63,669 bases of DNA from an uncultured Bacilli bacterium (GCA_934162425.1 CAKPIS010000008.1:1-63669); one strand, 5' to 3'. Shown: positions 8,551-17,702, numbered from the stretch's first letter. Program-made: numbers and translations. The notes: generated by a model not told the origin, from the letters alone.

Positions 8551-9657
8551 ATGACATATTTAGATTATTCTGCAACAACTTTTCCAAGCGATGATGTATT
8601 GGATGAATTTGTATCGGCAGCTAAAGAATATAAAGGAAATCCTAATTCTAGTCACATACTAGGTATAAAAGCTAAAAAAAGAATTGATGAAGCTACTTTA
8701 AATATAGCTAATATTTTAAAAGTTAATGCTGATGAAATAATATACACATCTGGAGCTAGTGAATCTAATAACTTAGCTGTTAAAGGAGTATGCTCTAAAT
8801 ATAAAACTGGCCATATAATTACTACTAAATTAGAACATTCATCTGTTATAGCACCAATTAATAGATTATGTAATAATGATTTTGAAGTTAGTTTTGCTTC
8901 TTTAAAAGAAGATGGAACTATTGATATAGACTATTTAAAAAGCATAATAAGAGAAGATACTCGCCTTGTATCAATAGTAGGTGTCGATAGTGAGCTTGGT
9001 ATAAAACAAAACATTGAAGAAATAGGTCTTCTTTTAAAACAATATCCTAACATTTTATTTCATGTTGATGCAACTCAGTTAATTGGTAAATCATATTTTA
9101 ACTTTGAAAATGTAGATTTAGTTAGTTTTTCTGCTCATAAATTCTTTGGAATTAAAGGAATTGGTTGCTTAATTAAAAAGCGTAACGTTAAATTAATACC
9201 TCAGATAGATGGTGGGGCGTCAACTACTAAATATAGAAGTGGAACTCCTGCTTTAGAGCTAATAGTATCCCTTGAAAAGGCATTAGAACTTGCTTATAAA
9301 GATTTTGATAAAAAATTAAAATATATAAATGAACTAAGTAAGGATATAAAGAAGTTTTTAAAAACTTATCCTACTATAATGATTAATAATACAAGTAAAA
9401 GTATTGATCAAATAATTAACTTTAGTGTCAAAAATTCTAAAGAGTTAGTTGATCTATTAACTAAAGAAGGCATATGCCTATCAACTAAAAGTGCATGTAG
9501 TACGCAAGAAGCTCTATCAAAATCAGTTATGTGTTTATATAATGATGAAAATAGAGCTAATGAAAGTATTAGGGTGAGTATATCTTATGTTACTTCAAAA
9601 GAAGATATAGAAAAATTTAAAGAAGCATTTATTAAATGTTATGAGGTGATTAATTAA
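8551..9657 (+). CDS. Cysteine desulfurase (NifS/IscS family)
   Basis: 368 aa PLP enzyme that moves sulfur from cysteine to a protein persulfide. Visible motifs: SGASESNNLAVKG for cofactor phosphate binding, LEHSS, HVDATQLIGK, the PLP-lysine segment SFSAHKFFGIKG, and the active-site cysteine loop STKSACST. As mnmA is also in the window (30862-31968), a role in tRNA 2-thiolation is likely; iron-sulfur assembly is the alternative. Its stop codon shares one base with the next start (TAATG), so it is coupled to the thioredoxin-like gene. It lacks a CIRCE and probably has its own promoter after the clpB terminator. Confidence 0.9.
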   Translation: MTYLDYSATTFPSDDVLDEFVSAAKEYKGNPNSSHILGIKAKKRIDEATLNIANILKVNADEIIYTSGASESNNLAVKGVCSKYKTGHIITTKLEHSSVIAPINRLCNNDFEVSFASLKEDGTIDIDYLKSIIREDTRLVSIVGVDSELGIKQNIEEIGLLLKQYPNILFHVDATQLIGKSYFNFENVDLVSFSAHKFFGIKGIGCLIKKRNVKLIPQIDGGASTTKYRSGTPALELIVSLEKALELAYKDFDKKLKYINELSKDIKKFLKTYPTIMINNTSKSIDQIINFSVKNSKELVDLLTKEGICLSTKSACSTQEALSKSVMCLYNDENRANESIRVSISYVTSKEDIEKFKEAFIKCYEVIN

Positions 9658-9914
9658 TGAAAATACTTAAATTTGGGGCTGTTTGGTGTCCTGCATGCTT
9701 AGTTATGAAACCAGTATGGAAAGAAATAAATAACTTATACCCAAAGCTTGATATTACAGAATATGATTATGATATGGATGAGGATTATGTAGTAAAGTAT
9801 AATGTTGGTGACAAACTTCCTGTTATAATAAAAATTGATGATAATGGATGTGAAATAGCTAGACTAATAGGTGAAAAGAAAAAAGAAGAAATAATTGGAT
9901 TTATAGGAGAGTAA
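9657..9914 (+). CDS. Thioredoxin-like protein (CPAC)
   Basis: 85 aa, short for a thioredoxin (about 105). Starts MKILKFGAVWCPACLVMKPV with a CxxC active site at residues 11-14 and the cis-proline region KLPVIIKI. No signal peptide, so cytoplasmic. Overlaps the desulfurase stop by one base and is 4 bases from the membrane thioredoxin/CcdA gene. The context suggests it passes electrons to that membrane protein or reduces the desulfurase. Variant WCPAC rather than WCGPC indicates a specialised redox partner. Confidence 0.82.
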   Translation: MKILKFGAVWCPACLVMKPVWKEINNLYPKLDITEYDYDMDEDYVVKYNVGDKLPVIIKIDDNGCEIARLIGEKKKEEIIGFIGE

Positions 9915-9918
9915 TTTT

Positions 9919-11133
9919 ATGAAGAAGTTAAAAAAAATATTGTTTACATTTGCATTTTTAATTATTTCTATTTTTTTATTTAGTAGTAGGGTAAGTGCAA
10001 AAAAAGTTAATGTTTATATGTTTTATGGAAAAACATGCCCTCACTGTGAAGAAGCATTAAAGTATTTAAATAGTGTTAAAGATAAATATGATTTAGATAT
10101 ACATAAATATGAAGTATGGTATGACGAAGATAATCAAAAGCTTATGAAAAAGATGGGTAATTTTTTAGATACTAATGTAACAGGTGTACCATTTGCAATA
10201 ATTGATAATACACCTATTATAGGATATCAGAAAGTAAATACGGATGAAACTTATAGGTATCATATAAAATTAGCAGCTAAAGATGATTTTGTAGATAAAG
10301 TTGGAGTAGAACTTGGTGTTGTAGATAAGTTGGAACTAAAGAAGACAACAACTACTATAAATAAAAAAAGTAAAAATATAAATGTTAGTTTGCCTGTTAT
10401 TGGTAAAGTTAATATAAAGAAAATGTCTCTTGGACTTGCATCTATCGTTTTAGGATTAGTAGATGGTTTTAATCCTTGTGCAATGTGGATATTACTATTT
10501 TTAATTAGTACTTTAATAGGTATGAAAGATAAAAAAAGACTATGGATACTTGGTATAACATTTTTACTTACATCATCATTAGTTTATCTTATGTTTATGT
10601 TATCATGGCTACAATTTGCTAAAATGATTTCAGGAGTTATGATAGTTAGAACTATAATTGCATTAGTTGCTGTAGTAGGAGGCTGTCTAAACCTTAAAAG
10701 CTATGCAGATTCTTTAGGTAGTGATGATGGATGCAATGTTGTTGATGCTAAAAAAAGAAAAAAGTTCTTTGCTAAAATTAAAAAGTTTACTCATGAAAAA
10801 AGCTTTGTTTTAGCTCTTTTAGGAGTAATTGCTCTTGCTGCTTCAGTAAACTTAGTTGAACTTGCTTGCTCTGCAGGTATACCTGTTATATTTACAGAAC
10901 TTTTAGCTATAAATAATATTAGTTCATTTGCTAGAATATTATATATATTAATTTATATTTTATTTTTTATGTTAGATGATTTAATAATATTTATTGTAGC
11001 AGTTAAAACATTTGAACTTGGTGGTATATCTACTAAATATAGTAAATATTCTCATTTAATAGGTGGTATATTGATGCTTATTATTGGTATACTTCTTATC
11101 GTTAAACCAGAATGGTTAATGTTTAATTTTTAG
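9919..11133 (+). CDS. Secreted thioredoxin domain fused to a CcdA/DsbD-type membrane domain
   Basis: 404 aa. Residues 1-28 are a signal/anchor ending SSRVSAKK. A thioredoxin-fold domain follows with CPHC (FYGKTCPHCEEAL) and a GVPFAI cis-proline. From about 170 there are six or so membrane helices in the CcdA pattern, with one cysteine in FNPCAMW and its partner in LVELACSAGIP. Such proteins carry electrons across the membrane to reduce extracellular disulfides. With the cytoplasmic CPAC protein just upstream, this makes a complete relay: cytoplasmic thioredoxin, membrane cysteine pair, external CPHC. Ribosome site AGGAGAG partly inside the upstream gene. Confidence 0.85.
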   Translation: MKKLKKILFTFAFLIISIFLFSSRVSAKKVNVYMFYGKTCPHCEEALKYLNSVKDKYDLDIHKYEVWYDEDNQKLMKKMGNFLDTNVTGVPFAIIDNTPIIGYQKVNTDETYRYHIKLAAKDDFVDKVGVELGVVDKLELKKTTTTINKKSKNINVSLPVIGKVNIKKMSLGLASIVLGLVDGFNPCAMWILLFLISTLIGMKDKKRLWILGITFLLTSSLVYLMFMLSWLQFAKMISGVMIVRTIIALVAVVGGCLNLKSYADSLGSDDGCNVVDAKKRKKFFAKIKKFTHEKSFVLALLGVIALAASVNLVELACSAGIPVIFTELLAINNISSFARILYILIYILFFMLDDLIIFIVAVKTFELGGISTKYSKYSHLIGGILMLIIGILLIVKPEWLMFNF

Positions 11134-11153
11134 AGCTTTAAATGGCTCTTTTT
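11132..11153 (+). terminator. Terminator after the redox operon
   Basis: AGAGC pairs with GCTCT across a short loop, followed by a T run. Confidence 0.7.
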
Positions 11154-11176
11154 AAGTATTAGAAGGTGACAATTAT

Positions 11177-12064
11177 ATGATTTTAAACGTAAGTGGCAGA
11201 ACAGATATAGTAGCATTTTATACTAATTGGTTTATGAATAGATATAAAGAAGGATATGTTTATGTTAGAAATCCGTTTAATTTAAAATTAGTTAATAAAA
11301 TTTCATTCGAAGATGTTGATCTTATTATGTTCTGTACAAAAAATCCAATACCAATTATAGACAGATTAAAAGAGATAGATAAACCAATATTATTTCATAT
11401 TACACTAACACCATATAAAAAAGATATTGAACCAAACGTTCCACCTAAAGGAAAAATTATAGAAGCTATTAAGAAAATATCTAATATAATAGGTAAAGAA
11501 AATGTTTATGTTAGATATGATCCTATATTTATTAGTGATACATATGATATTAATTACCATATTAGTTCATTTGATAGGCTATGTACTTTATTAAATGGTT
11601 ATATAAATAAAATAATAGTATCATTTATAGATGATTATAAAAACGTTAGAAAAAATAATTATATCCTTAAAATTAAACCATTTAATGGTGAAGAATATAA
11701 ATTAATAGGAACAAATTTTTATTCAAGTGCAAAGAAAAATGGTATGACAGTTCAAACTTGCTTTGAAGATATAAATTTAACAGAATATGGATTTATAAAG
11801 GGTGAGTGTCTTTCTCATGAACTTGCTTTTAAATTAACTGGTAAATCATATGATAATTGGACTGCTAGAAAAGAAAAAAAGTGTAATTGTGTAAAAATGG
11901 TAGATATTGGATCATATAATACTTGTAAGCATTTTTGTAAGTATTGCTATGCTAATTATGATGAAGAAAAAGTATGTAAAAATTATAAAATGCATGATGA
12001 TTTATCACCTTTATTAATTGGACATGTAGCTTCTGATGATATTATTAAAGAAAGGAAAAAATAA
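11177..12064 (+). CDS. DUF1848 protein with a C-terminal cysteine cluster
   Basis: 295 aa. The start (MILNVSGRTDIVAFYTNWF) and VDLIMFCTKNPIP match DUF1848. The C-terminal part holds a cysteine cluster (CNCVKMVDIG, then CKHFCKYCYANY) that probably binds an iron-sulfur cluster; the family has been likened to radical SAM enzymes, but its substrate is unknown to me. Ribosome site AGAAGGTGAC. It is followed after two bases by the phosphoesterase gene, so the two form an operon. Confidence 0.82.
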   Translation: MILNVSGRTDIVAFYTNWFMNRYKEGYVYVRNPFNLKLVNKISFEDVDLIMFCTKNPIPIIDRLKEIDKPILFHITLTPYKKDIEPNVPPKGKIIEAIKKISNIIGKENVYVRYDPIFISDTYDINYHISSFDRLCTLLNGYINKIIVSFIDDYKNVRKNNYILKIKPFNGEEYKLIGTNFYSSAKKNGMTVQTCFEDINLTEYGFIKGECLSHELAFKLTGKSYDNWTARKEKKCNCVKMVDIGSYNTCKHFCKYCYANYDEEKVCKNYKMHDDLSPLLIGHVASDDIIKERKK

Positions 12065-12066
12065 GT

Positions 12067-12897
12067 ATGATATTTATTATAATTATATTTTTATTTATAA
12101 TGTCTATATATTTTTATTATGAAAATACTACTTTAAAGATTACTAATTATAAAGTGATTAATAAAAGTGTGCCAAAAGATTTTAATAATTATAAAATAAT
12201 TCAAGTATCAGATTTTCATAATGCTAAAAGTAAAAGATTAGTTAATAAAATAGTAGAAGAAATAAGTAGGCAAAAACCTAACGTTATTGCTATTACAGGA
12301 GATTTAATACATAATGATAATAATACGTATGCCATAGAATTTATTAAGAAAATAAATAAAATAGCAGATATATACTATGTACCTGGTAATCATGAAGCTA
12401 TTTTAAAAGATTATAATGGATTTATTAAGCTATTAAAAAATAACAACGTTAATGTATTAGATAATAAGGAAAAAGTTCTTAAGATAAATAAATCAGAGAT
12501 TAATTTACTTGGAATAGTAGATCCAAAAATAATTGATATAGAAAGCGATGATATTAAAGGAGTTGCTAAAAATAGCTTGGATAAATTAAAATATAATAAA
12601 AATAATTATAGTATTTTATTATCACATAGACCATGCTTATTTGATGTTTATAAAGAAAAAAAGTTAGATTTAGTATTAACAGGACATGCACATGGTGGGC
12701 AAATAAGACTTCCTCTTGTAGGAGGATTATATGCTCCTAATCAAGGTATATTACCAAAATATACATCAGGTATAATAAATGCTAGTAATACCAATATGAT
12801 AGTAAGTAGAGGTATTGGAAATAGTACATTTCCATTTAGAGTTAATAATAAACCAGAACTAGTTATAATTACACTAAAAAACAAAGTGAAAAAATGA
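12067..12897 (+). CDS. Membrane-anchored calcineurin-like metallophosphoesterase (YkuE-like)
   Basis: 276 aa. An N-terminal hydrophobic helix (residues 1-19) anchors it. The metal-binding motifs appear in order: VSDFHNAK, ITGDLIHN, VPGNHEA, LLSHRP and LTGHAHGGQ. Members hydrolyse phosphate esters or pyrophosphates; some act on lipid A precursors or teichoic acid precursors, but the substrate here is not readable. The TGA stop overlaps the start of the DUF3781 remnant. Confidence 0.87.
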   Translation: MIFIIIIFLFIMSIYFYYENTTLKITNYKVINKSVPKDFNNYKIIQVSDFHNAKSKRLVNKIVEEISRQKPNVIAITGDLIHNDNNTYAIEFIKKINKIADIYYVPGNHEAILKDYNGFIKLLKNNNVNVLDNKEKVLKINKSEINLLGIVDPKIIDIESDDIKGVAKNSLDKLKYNKNNYSILLSHRPCLFDVYKEKKLDLVLTGHAHGGQIRLPLVGGLYAPNQGILPKYTSGIINASNTNMIVSRGIGNSTFPFRVNNKPELVIITLKNKVKK

Positions 12898-13001
12898 TAG
12901 ATTATAAAAAAATACTAATAAAAAACTTAGATTAAATTCATACAACACATCTTGGCGTTTTAAGAATTAAAAAGAATCTAAAAATACTAAATAATAATTG
13001 A
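12894..13001 (+). pseudogene. DUF3781 gene remnant
   Basis: From ATG 12894 the reading MIDYKKILIKNLD is halted by TAA at 12933, then continues in the same frame as IHTTHLGVLRIKKNLKI before a second stop at 12999. Together this resembles the N-terminus of DUF3781 proteins (kIHTTelGxxRIkkNL in my memory). A single AAA to TAA change plus loss of the C-terminal part explains it. The remnant fills most of the gap before rsmI. Confidence 0.6.
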
Positions 13002-13065
13002 TTCATATGGTTATATAATTATAACAGCACATATTGTGTTATAATTTTAATTAGAGGTGAAGAAA

Positions 13066-13917
13066 ATGGGAACTTTATACGTAGTTGCAACTCCAATAGG
13101 TAATTTAAGTGATTTTTCTAAAAGAGCTATTGATACACTAAAAGATTGTGATTTGATTTTAGCTGAAGATACAAGACAAACAATAAAATTACTTAATTAT
13201 TTTGACATAAAAAATAAAATGATTTCATATCATAAATACAATGAAAAAAGTAAATCTGATGAAATAATAAATGAATTAAAAAACGGTAAAAACATTTCAT
13301 TAGTATCTGATGCTGGAACTCCATGTATATCAGATCCAGGTTATATATTAATAAAAAAAGCCAGAGAAAATAATATAGAGGTTATAGGTATTCCGGGCTG
13401 TAGTGCAATAATAGATGCATTGTCAATTAGTGGACTTGATACTTCAAGCTTTACGTTCTATGGCTTTGTTCCAACAGATAATAAATCAAAAGATGAATTA
13501 TTTAATGAAATTAAGCATTCTAATGTAAAAGTAAAAGTTCTTTATGAATCGCCTAAAAGATTAATAAAGTTATTAGAAAATATAAAAAATATTTTACCAG
13601 ATTCTTTAGTATGTGTATGCTCTGAATTAACCAAGATTCATGAAAGAAGTATCTATGGTAAAATAGAAGAAGTTTATGAAAAAATAAGTAATACTAAAGG
13701 TGATTTAAAGGGTGAATATGTTGTTTTATTAAGTAATAAATATGAAGAAAAAAAGCAAGCAGATGAAATTTGCTTAGAATCTAAACTACTTGATTTAATA
13801 ATTAAGGATTGCTGCACATTAAAAGATGCTGTAAATAAATTAAATAGTAATAATAAAGAAATAAGTAAAAAAGATATATATAATGCTAGTTTAAATTTAA
13901 AAAAATTATTAAAATAA
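13066..13917 (+). CDS. rsmI: 16S rRNA (cytidine-1402-2'-O)-methyltransferase
   Basis: 283 aa, normal length. Begins MGTLYVVATPIGNLSDFSKR and has ILAEDTRQTIKLL, SLVSDAGTPCISDPGY and VIGIPGCSA, all diagnostic of the tetrapyrrole-methylase-fold RsmI family. It methylates the ribose of C1402 in the ribosomal P site. ATG 13066 follows AGAGGTGA; an in-frame GTG at 13057 is part of that site. A TGTTATAAT extended -10 lies at about 13036-13044. Confidence 0.93.
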   Translation: MGTLYVVATPIGNLSDFSKRAIDTLKDCDLILAEDTRQTIKLLNYFDIKNKMISYHKYNEKSKSDEIINELKNGKNISLVSDAGTPCISDPGYILIKKARENNIEVIGIPGCSAIIDALSISGLDTSSFTFYGFVPTDNKSKDELFNEIKHSNVKVKVLYESPKRLIKLLENIKNILPDSLVCVCSELTKIHERSIYGKIEEVYEKISNTKGDLKGEYVVLLSNKYEEKKQADEICLESKLLDLIIKDCCTLKDAVNKLNSNNKEISKKDIYNASLNLKKLLK

Positions 13918-13948
13918 AAAAATCGCTTTCATGTTTTAGCGATTTTTT
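13918..13948. terminator. Bidirectional terminator
   Basis: AAAATCGCT pairs with AGCGATTTT, with A and T runs on both sides; serves rsmI and the converging gene. Confidence 0.8.
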
Positions 13949-14568
13949 CTAATTACATATATTTTTGCAAAGGACTTACTTTTTTTATCATATAATCCAC
14001 TTACATTAACTTTTAAGGGTTCATTTGAAATAACATAATTAATGAATTCTTTAGCTTCTTTATCTTTTTTTACTAAATGATCACTAGTCTTACCAGATAT
14101 AGCATAAACGCAAGCTATACCATTTTTAGCCCATAATTTAAAGTTATCTGATAATCTAGGTAAATTTTTCTCAGTAACAAAACAAGAAGTTTTAATTAAA
14201 TGATAAACTTTATCTTGGTTAAAATTTGAATAAGGTCCATAAGGATTATTTTTGTCAACCTTATATATACTAACATTTTCTTTAACCTGTGAGTCAACAT
14301 AAGGCGTTAATAGTACTGCTTCATTATTTTCTTTTGCAAAACTTTCACTTATAGTTGGATAAATTAATCCTTCTTCTACATAGAATGTATCTGAAAATTC
14401 TGTAATTTTATTAGTAGCTATTTCCCTTTTAATTAAACTAGCTATTAATTTAGTATCTAACTTTCTTTCATTTATCCATTTCTTGTTAGAATTTTTACAA
14501 CTTAATACTTCATTGTTACTGCTTAAATTATAGTATTCGGCATAAGCCTTTACTTTTTGCGTTAACAT
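13936..14568 (-). CDS. Conserved-looking protein of unknown function
   Basis: 210 aa, not recognised. The start is the ATG at 14568, preceded by AAAAGGAGA; the longer open frame to 14628 has no ribosome site. It has no membrane segment or signal peptide. The order of secondary structure (SNNEVLSCKNSNKKWINE..., YHLIKTSCFVTEKNLPRLS) suggests a compact cytoplasmic alpha/beta domain, but no motif stands out. It converges on rsmI and shares its terminator. Confidence 0.6.
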   Translation of the reverse strand: MLTQKVKAYAEYYNLSSNNEVLSCKNSNKKWINERKLDTKLIASLIKREIATNKITEFSDTFYVEEGLIYPTISESFAKENNEAVLLTPYVDSQVKENVSIYKVDKNNPYGPYSNFNQDKVYHLIKTSCFVTEKNLPRLSDNFKLWAKNGIACVYAISGKTSDHLVKKDKEAKEFINYVISNEPLKVNVSGLYDKKSKSFAKIYVIRKNR

Positions 14569-14655
14569 TTGTATCAATCTCCTTTTTGACGCATGAAAAA
14601 TAATATCACAATAATAAGTAAGTGTCAAGTTATAGTTAAATTCATATATTATAGT

Positions 14656-14889
14656 ATGAAGCGATATATTATATTTTTATTTATAATACAACTATTTATA
14701 GCAATAACATCTGTAATTTTATATTTAGATAAATCCCTTATAAAACTTATTTTTTCTTTTGTTTTACTACTTACAATATACATTCCAACGTTTATAGAAT
14801 ATTTTCTAAAAATTAATATAAATGAAAAAATTCACTATTTAGTTTCTTTAATAAGTTTAATATTATTTATAATTTTAATTGAATTTTAA
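14656..14889 (+). CDS. Small three-helix membrane protein
   Basis: 77 aa, starts MKRYIIFLFIIQLFIAITSV. Three hydrophobic helices (about 3-23, 29-48, 57-76) with a short charged connection. No Shine-Dalgarno is seen before ATG 14656. A TATATTAT hexamer-like box lies only a few bases upstream, so the mRNA may be leaderless, or the frame may be fortuitous AT-rich sequence. The open frame reaches back to 14593, but that start has no signal either. Confidence 0.4.
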   Translation: MKRYIIFLFIIQLFIAITSVILYLDKSLIKLIFSFVLLLTIYIPTFIEYFLKININEKIHYLVSLISLILFIILIEF

Positions 14890-14927
14890 TTAATTTAGTA
14901 TATAATTATAGTATAGTAGGTGATGAT

Positions 14928-15638
14928 ATGAAAAATAATTATAATGATATAATAGATATATTAATGACTTTATTAAATGATGAAGAAATAGCATCTTCTA
15001 TAGTTGTATCAGGTACTATAGTACCCTTTTTAGTTACTAAAAAAGAACCAGATGAATACATTAGGGATTTTAGTATATTAGTAAAGAAGAAAAATATAGA
15101 CTCTATAAGAAAAAAAGTTAAGAATTTATCTAAAGAATATACATTTGATATAGTAAGTGATTCGAAAGCTTACACAGTAGGAGAGTATGGTTTTAAAATA
15201 AAATATAATGATACATATGTAAGATTTGAACCATATTCATTTTTATCAAACAACTTTAAAGTTAGTAGTTATGCATTAAGTGAAGATGAAAAAGAAATTA
15301 TAACAAAGACAAATACTTTATATAATGTTACTAAAAATTGCATAATAAGATATACCACTTTTTCTGATGATAAAAAAATAAGAATAATTAGTCCAGAGTA
15401 TCAACTTTCTAAGATAGAAATTATGAATAAAAAAGCATTTGGTCCAAGCACAAAAGTAATTGAAATGTTAAATAGATTATCAGATGAAAGTATTTTAAAA
15501 ATAGTAAGAGAAAAAATGGAAAATGAAAATGTTGATATCAAAAGGCAAGTTGCAAAAAAAGATAATCAGATGTTATTTATAATACTAGGTGCTGTTTTAG
15601 TTGTATTAGCGATGATAGTATTTCTTATAATAAAATAA
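14928..15638 (+). CDS. Tail-anchored protein of unknown function
   Basis: 236 aa. A soluble N-terminal region of about 205 residues is followed by one C-terminal membrane helix (QMLFIILGAVLVVLAMIVFL), so the domain faces the cytoplasm. The segment VVSGTIVPFLVTKKEPDEYI with RDFSILVK is faintly reminiscent of a nucleotidyltransferase fold, but no catalytic pair is clear. Good ribosome site (AGGTGATG). It stands between the small membrane protein and dinB and has its own terminator. Confidence 0.6.
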   Translation: MKNNYNDIIDILMTLLNDEEIASSIVVSGTIVPFLVTKKEPDEYIRDFSILVKKKNIDSIRKKVKNLSKEYTFDIVSDSKAYTVGEYGFKIKYNDTYVRFEPYSFLSNNFKVSSYALSEDEKEIITKTNTLYNVTKNCIIRYTTFSDDKKIRIISPEYQLSKIEIMNKKAFGPSTKVIEMLNRLSDESILKIVREKMENENVDIKRQVAKKDNQMLFIILGAVLVVLAMIVFLIIK

Positions 15639-15640
15639 TG

Positions 15641-15663
15641 ATCCCAGTGTATGGGATTTTTTT
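15641..15663 (+). terminator. Terminator
   Basis: ATCCCA-GTGTA-TGGGAT then seven T, just after the tail-anchored protein. Confidence 0.85.
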
Positions 15664-15741
15664 CTTTTATAAAAAACTTTACAAACAAATGTATGAATGA
15701 TATTATAAAGATGTTATATTAATAGTTAGGAGATGATTTAA

Positions 15742-16938
15742 ATGGAAAGGTTAATATTTCATGTTGATGTTAATAATGCATTTTTATCATGGGCTGCTAT
15801 TGATATGTTAAAGGGTGGAAGTAAACTTGATATAAGAAATATACCAGCAGTTGTTGCAGGAGATGAAAAAGAAAGAAGGGGAGTTGTAGTAGCTAAAAGT
15901 TATCCAGCTAAAAAGGCTGGAATAAAATCAGGTGAACCTTTATATCAGGCAAGAAGAAAGGTAGATAAATTATACGTTGTTAAAACAAATAAAACAAATT
16001 ATTATAAGTATTCCAATGCATTTTATAAAATACTATGCAAATATTCTCCTGTAGTTGAAAGGTATTCTATAGATGAGTGTTTTATGGATATGACAGGTAC
16101 TACTAAAATCTTTGGAAATCCAGTAGCTCTTGCTTATAAAATAAAAGATGAAATATATAATACACTTGGATTTACAGTTAATGTAGGAATTGCTAATTCT
16201 AAAGTATGTGCAAAAATGGCAAGTGATTTTGAAAAACCAAATAAGGTTCATACTCTATTTGATAATGAAATAAAAGAAAAAATGTGGCCTTTAATGGTAG
16301 ATGATTTATTTATGGTTGGTAAAAAATCTAGTAAAAGACTCCATGAACTTGGTATTAATACAATAAAAGATTTAGCTAATTCTGATATAAATATGTTAAC
16401 TAGGCACTTTAAATTAGCTGGTAAGATGATGTATGAATATGCTAATGGAATAGATAATTCAAGAGTAGAAAAGCCTATTCCTAAAAATCAAGGAATAAGT
16501 CATTCAACAACACTTCCTAGAAATGCTGAAGACTTAGCAACTATTAAAAAAGTACTAAAAAAATTATCTAACATGGTAGGGATAAGACTAAGAGGTGAAG
16601 GAAAATATGCTACTGTAATAGCTCTTCAACTTAGAAACAGTAATTTTTTTAACTATCAACATCAAAAAAAATTAATTAATCCAATCTCATCAAATGAAGA
16701 TATTTATATAAATGCTTGTGATCTACTTAAAGATACATGGAATGGAGATCCAATAAGATTAGTTGGATTAAGAGTGAGTGATTTTACTGATAAGCCATTT
16801 GAACAGATATCCTTGTTTGAAAAACCAGGCGTAATAGAAGAAAGGACAAAAGTGCAGGATGTGGTGGACAAGATAAATAAAAAATATGGTAATAATGCAA
16901 TAATTAGTGCTTCTTTATTAAAAGAAAAAAAAGATTAG
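15742..16938 (+). CDS. dinB: DNA polymerase IV (Y family)
   Basis: 398 aa. Translesion polymerase: N-terminal metal-binding FHVDVNNAFLSWAA, RRGVVVAKSYPAKKAGI, catalytic YSIDECFMDMT, helix-hairpin-helix around MWPLMVDDLFMVGKKS, and a little-finger domain. It ends in EQISLFEKPG, resembling a beta-clamp binding motif (QxSLF), so it can be recruited to the replication clamp. Strong ribosome site GGAGATG. Its stop overlaps the end of the converging hpt gene by 4 bases. Confidence 0.93.
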   Translation: MERLIFHVDVNNAFLSWAAIDMLKGGSKLDIRNIPAVVAGDEKERRGVVVAKSYPAKKAGIKSGEPLYQARRKVDKLYVVKTNKTNYYKYSNAFYKILCKYSPVVERYSIDECFMDMTGTTKIFGNPVALAYKIKDEIYNTLGFTVNVGIANSKVCAKMASDFEKPNKVHTLFDNEIKEKMWPLMVDDLFMVGKKSSKRLHELGINTIKDLANSDINMLTRHFKLAGKMMYEYANGIDNSRVEKPIPKNQGISHSTTLPRNAEDLATIKKVLKKLSNMVGIRLRGEGKYATVIALQLRNSNFFNYQHQKKLINPISSNEDIYINACDLLKDTWNGDPIRLVGLRVSDFTDKPFEQISLFEKPGVIEERTKVQDVVDKINKKYGNNAIISASLLKEKKD

Positions 16939-17480
16939 TTTATCTTTTTCGTTTGTATATTTTTTGTATCATCATCAATATAACCTATATAAGGTAAATT
17001 TCTATAATCTTGGTTAAAATCAAGTCCATATCCTATAACAAATTTATCTTCTATTTCAAATCCTACATACTCAGGTTTAAAGTTTATACTTCTTTTTATT
17101 GGTTTATCTAATATGGTACATACTCTTATACTTTTTGCACCCATATCCTTTAAATAATTAACAAGATAATTAATAGTTTTACCTGTATCTACAATGTCTT
17201 CAACTATTATTATATCTTTATCCATAATATTCTCTAAAAGATTAGCTTTCATTTTAACATCTTTAGATTCCATTCCATCATAGCTTGATACTTTTACAAA
17301 ATCTATTTTGACATTTTTATTAATATATCTTGCTAAATCCGTCATAAAAAATATAGCAGCTTTTAAAGTACAAACAAAGTTTATTTCTTTATCTTCATAA
17401 TCTTTTTCTATTTTTTCAGATAACTCTTTAACTCTTTTTTGTAATTTTTCTTCACTTATTAACTCTTTTATTTTCATCAT
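16935..17480 (-). CDS. hpt: Hypoxanthine phosphoribosyltransferase
   Basis: 181 aa, normal length. The PRPP loop IIIVEDIVDTGKTINYLV near residue 93 and VGFEIEDKFVIGYGLD near 145 are typical. It salvages hypoxanthine/guanine to IMP/GMP with PRPP, which prs (60773-61867) supplies. Ribosome site AGGAAAGGCG upstream of ATGATG. It overlaps dinB tail to tail, so no terminator separates the two. Confidence 0.92.
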   Translation of the reverse strand: MMKIKELISEEKLQKRVKELSEKIEKDYEDKEINFVCTLKAAIFFMTDLARYINKNVKIDFVKVSSYDGMESKDVKMKANLLENIMDKDIIIVEDIVDTGKTINYLVNYLKDMGAKSIRVCTILDKPIKRSINFKPEYVGFEIEDKFVIGYGLDFNQDYRNLPYIGYIDDDTKNIQTKKIN

Positions 17481-17526
17481 AACGCCTTTCCTATGTTAAA
17501 AGTATAACATATTTTATTATTTTGTA

Positions 17527-17555
17527 TTGATTTTATTTAATATTTTTGTTAGAAT
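17527..17555 (+). promoter_or_regulatory. tRNA-His promoter
   Basis: TTGATT, 17-base spacer, TAGAAT; the tRNA starts 31 bases after the -10 box. Confidence 0.6.
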
Positions 17556-17585
17556 ACTACTAGCATTTAATTAATGCTTACATTT

Positions 17586-17662
17586 GGCGGAGTTGGTGAA
17601 GTGGTTAACACACTGGTTTGTGGCACCAGCATACAAGGGTTCGATTCCCTTACTCCGCCCCA
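17586..17662 (+). tRNA. tRNA-His (anticodon GTG)
   Basis: Full cloverleaf with the extra 5' G(-1) opposite C73 that marks tRNA-His, anticodon loop TTGTGGC, and encoded CCA. The last six bases GCCCCA recur at 26123-26128, the far end of the serine-integrase element. Confidence 0.95.
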
Positions 17663-17669
17663 TATTGAA
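17657..17669 (+). repeat. Candidate left attachment site of the His element
   Basis: GCCCCA-TA-TTGAA at the tRNA 3' end matches GCCCCA-CG-TTGAA at 26123-26135 (11 of 13). Short core identity is what serine integrases leave, in contrast to the 46-bp repeat of the Trp element. Confidence 0.65.
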
Positions 17670-17702
17670 ATTTACGCACACCTTTGTGTGTTAAATAAGT
17701 AA

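Noticed and set aside
13021..13042. Imperfect inverted repeat before rsmI as an operator
   Set aside because: Arms match poorly and it overlaps an ordinary -10 box; AT-rich chance is likely.
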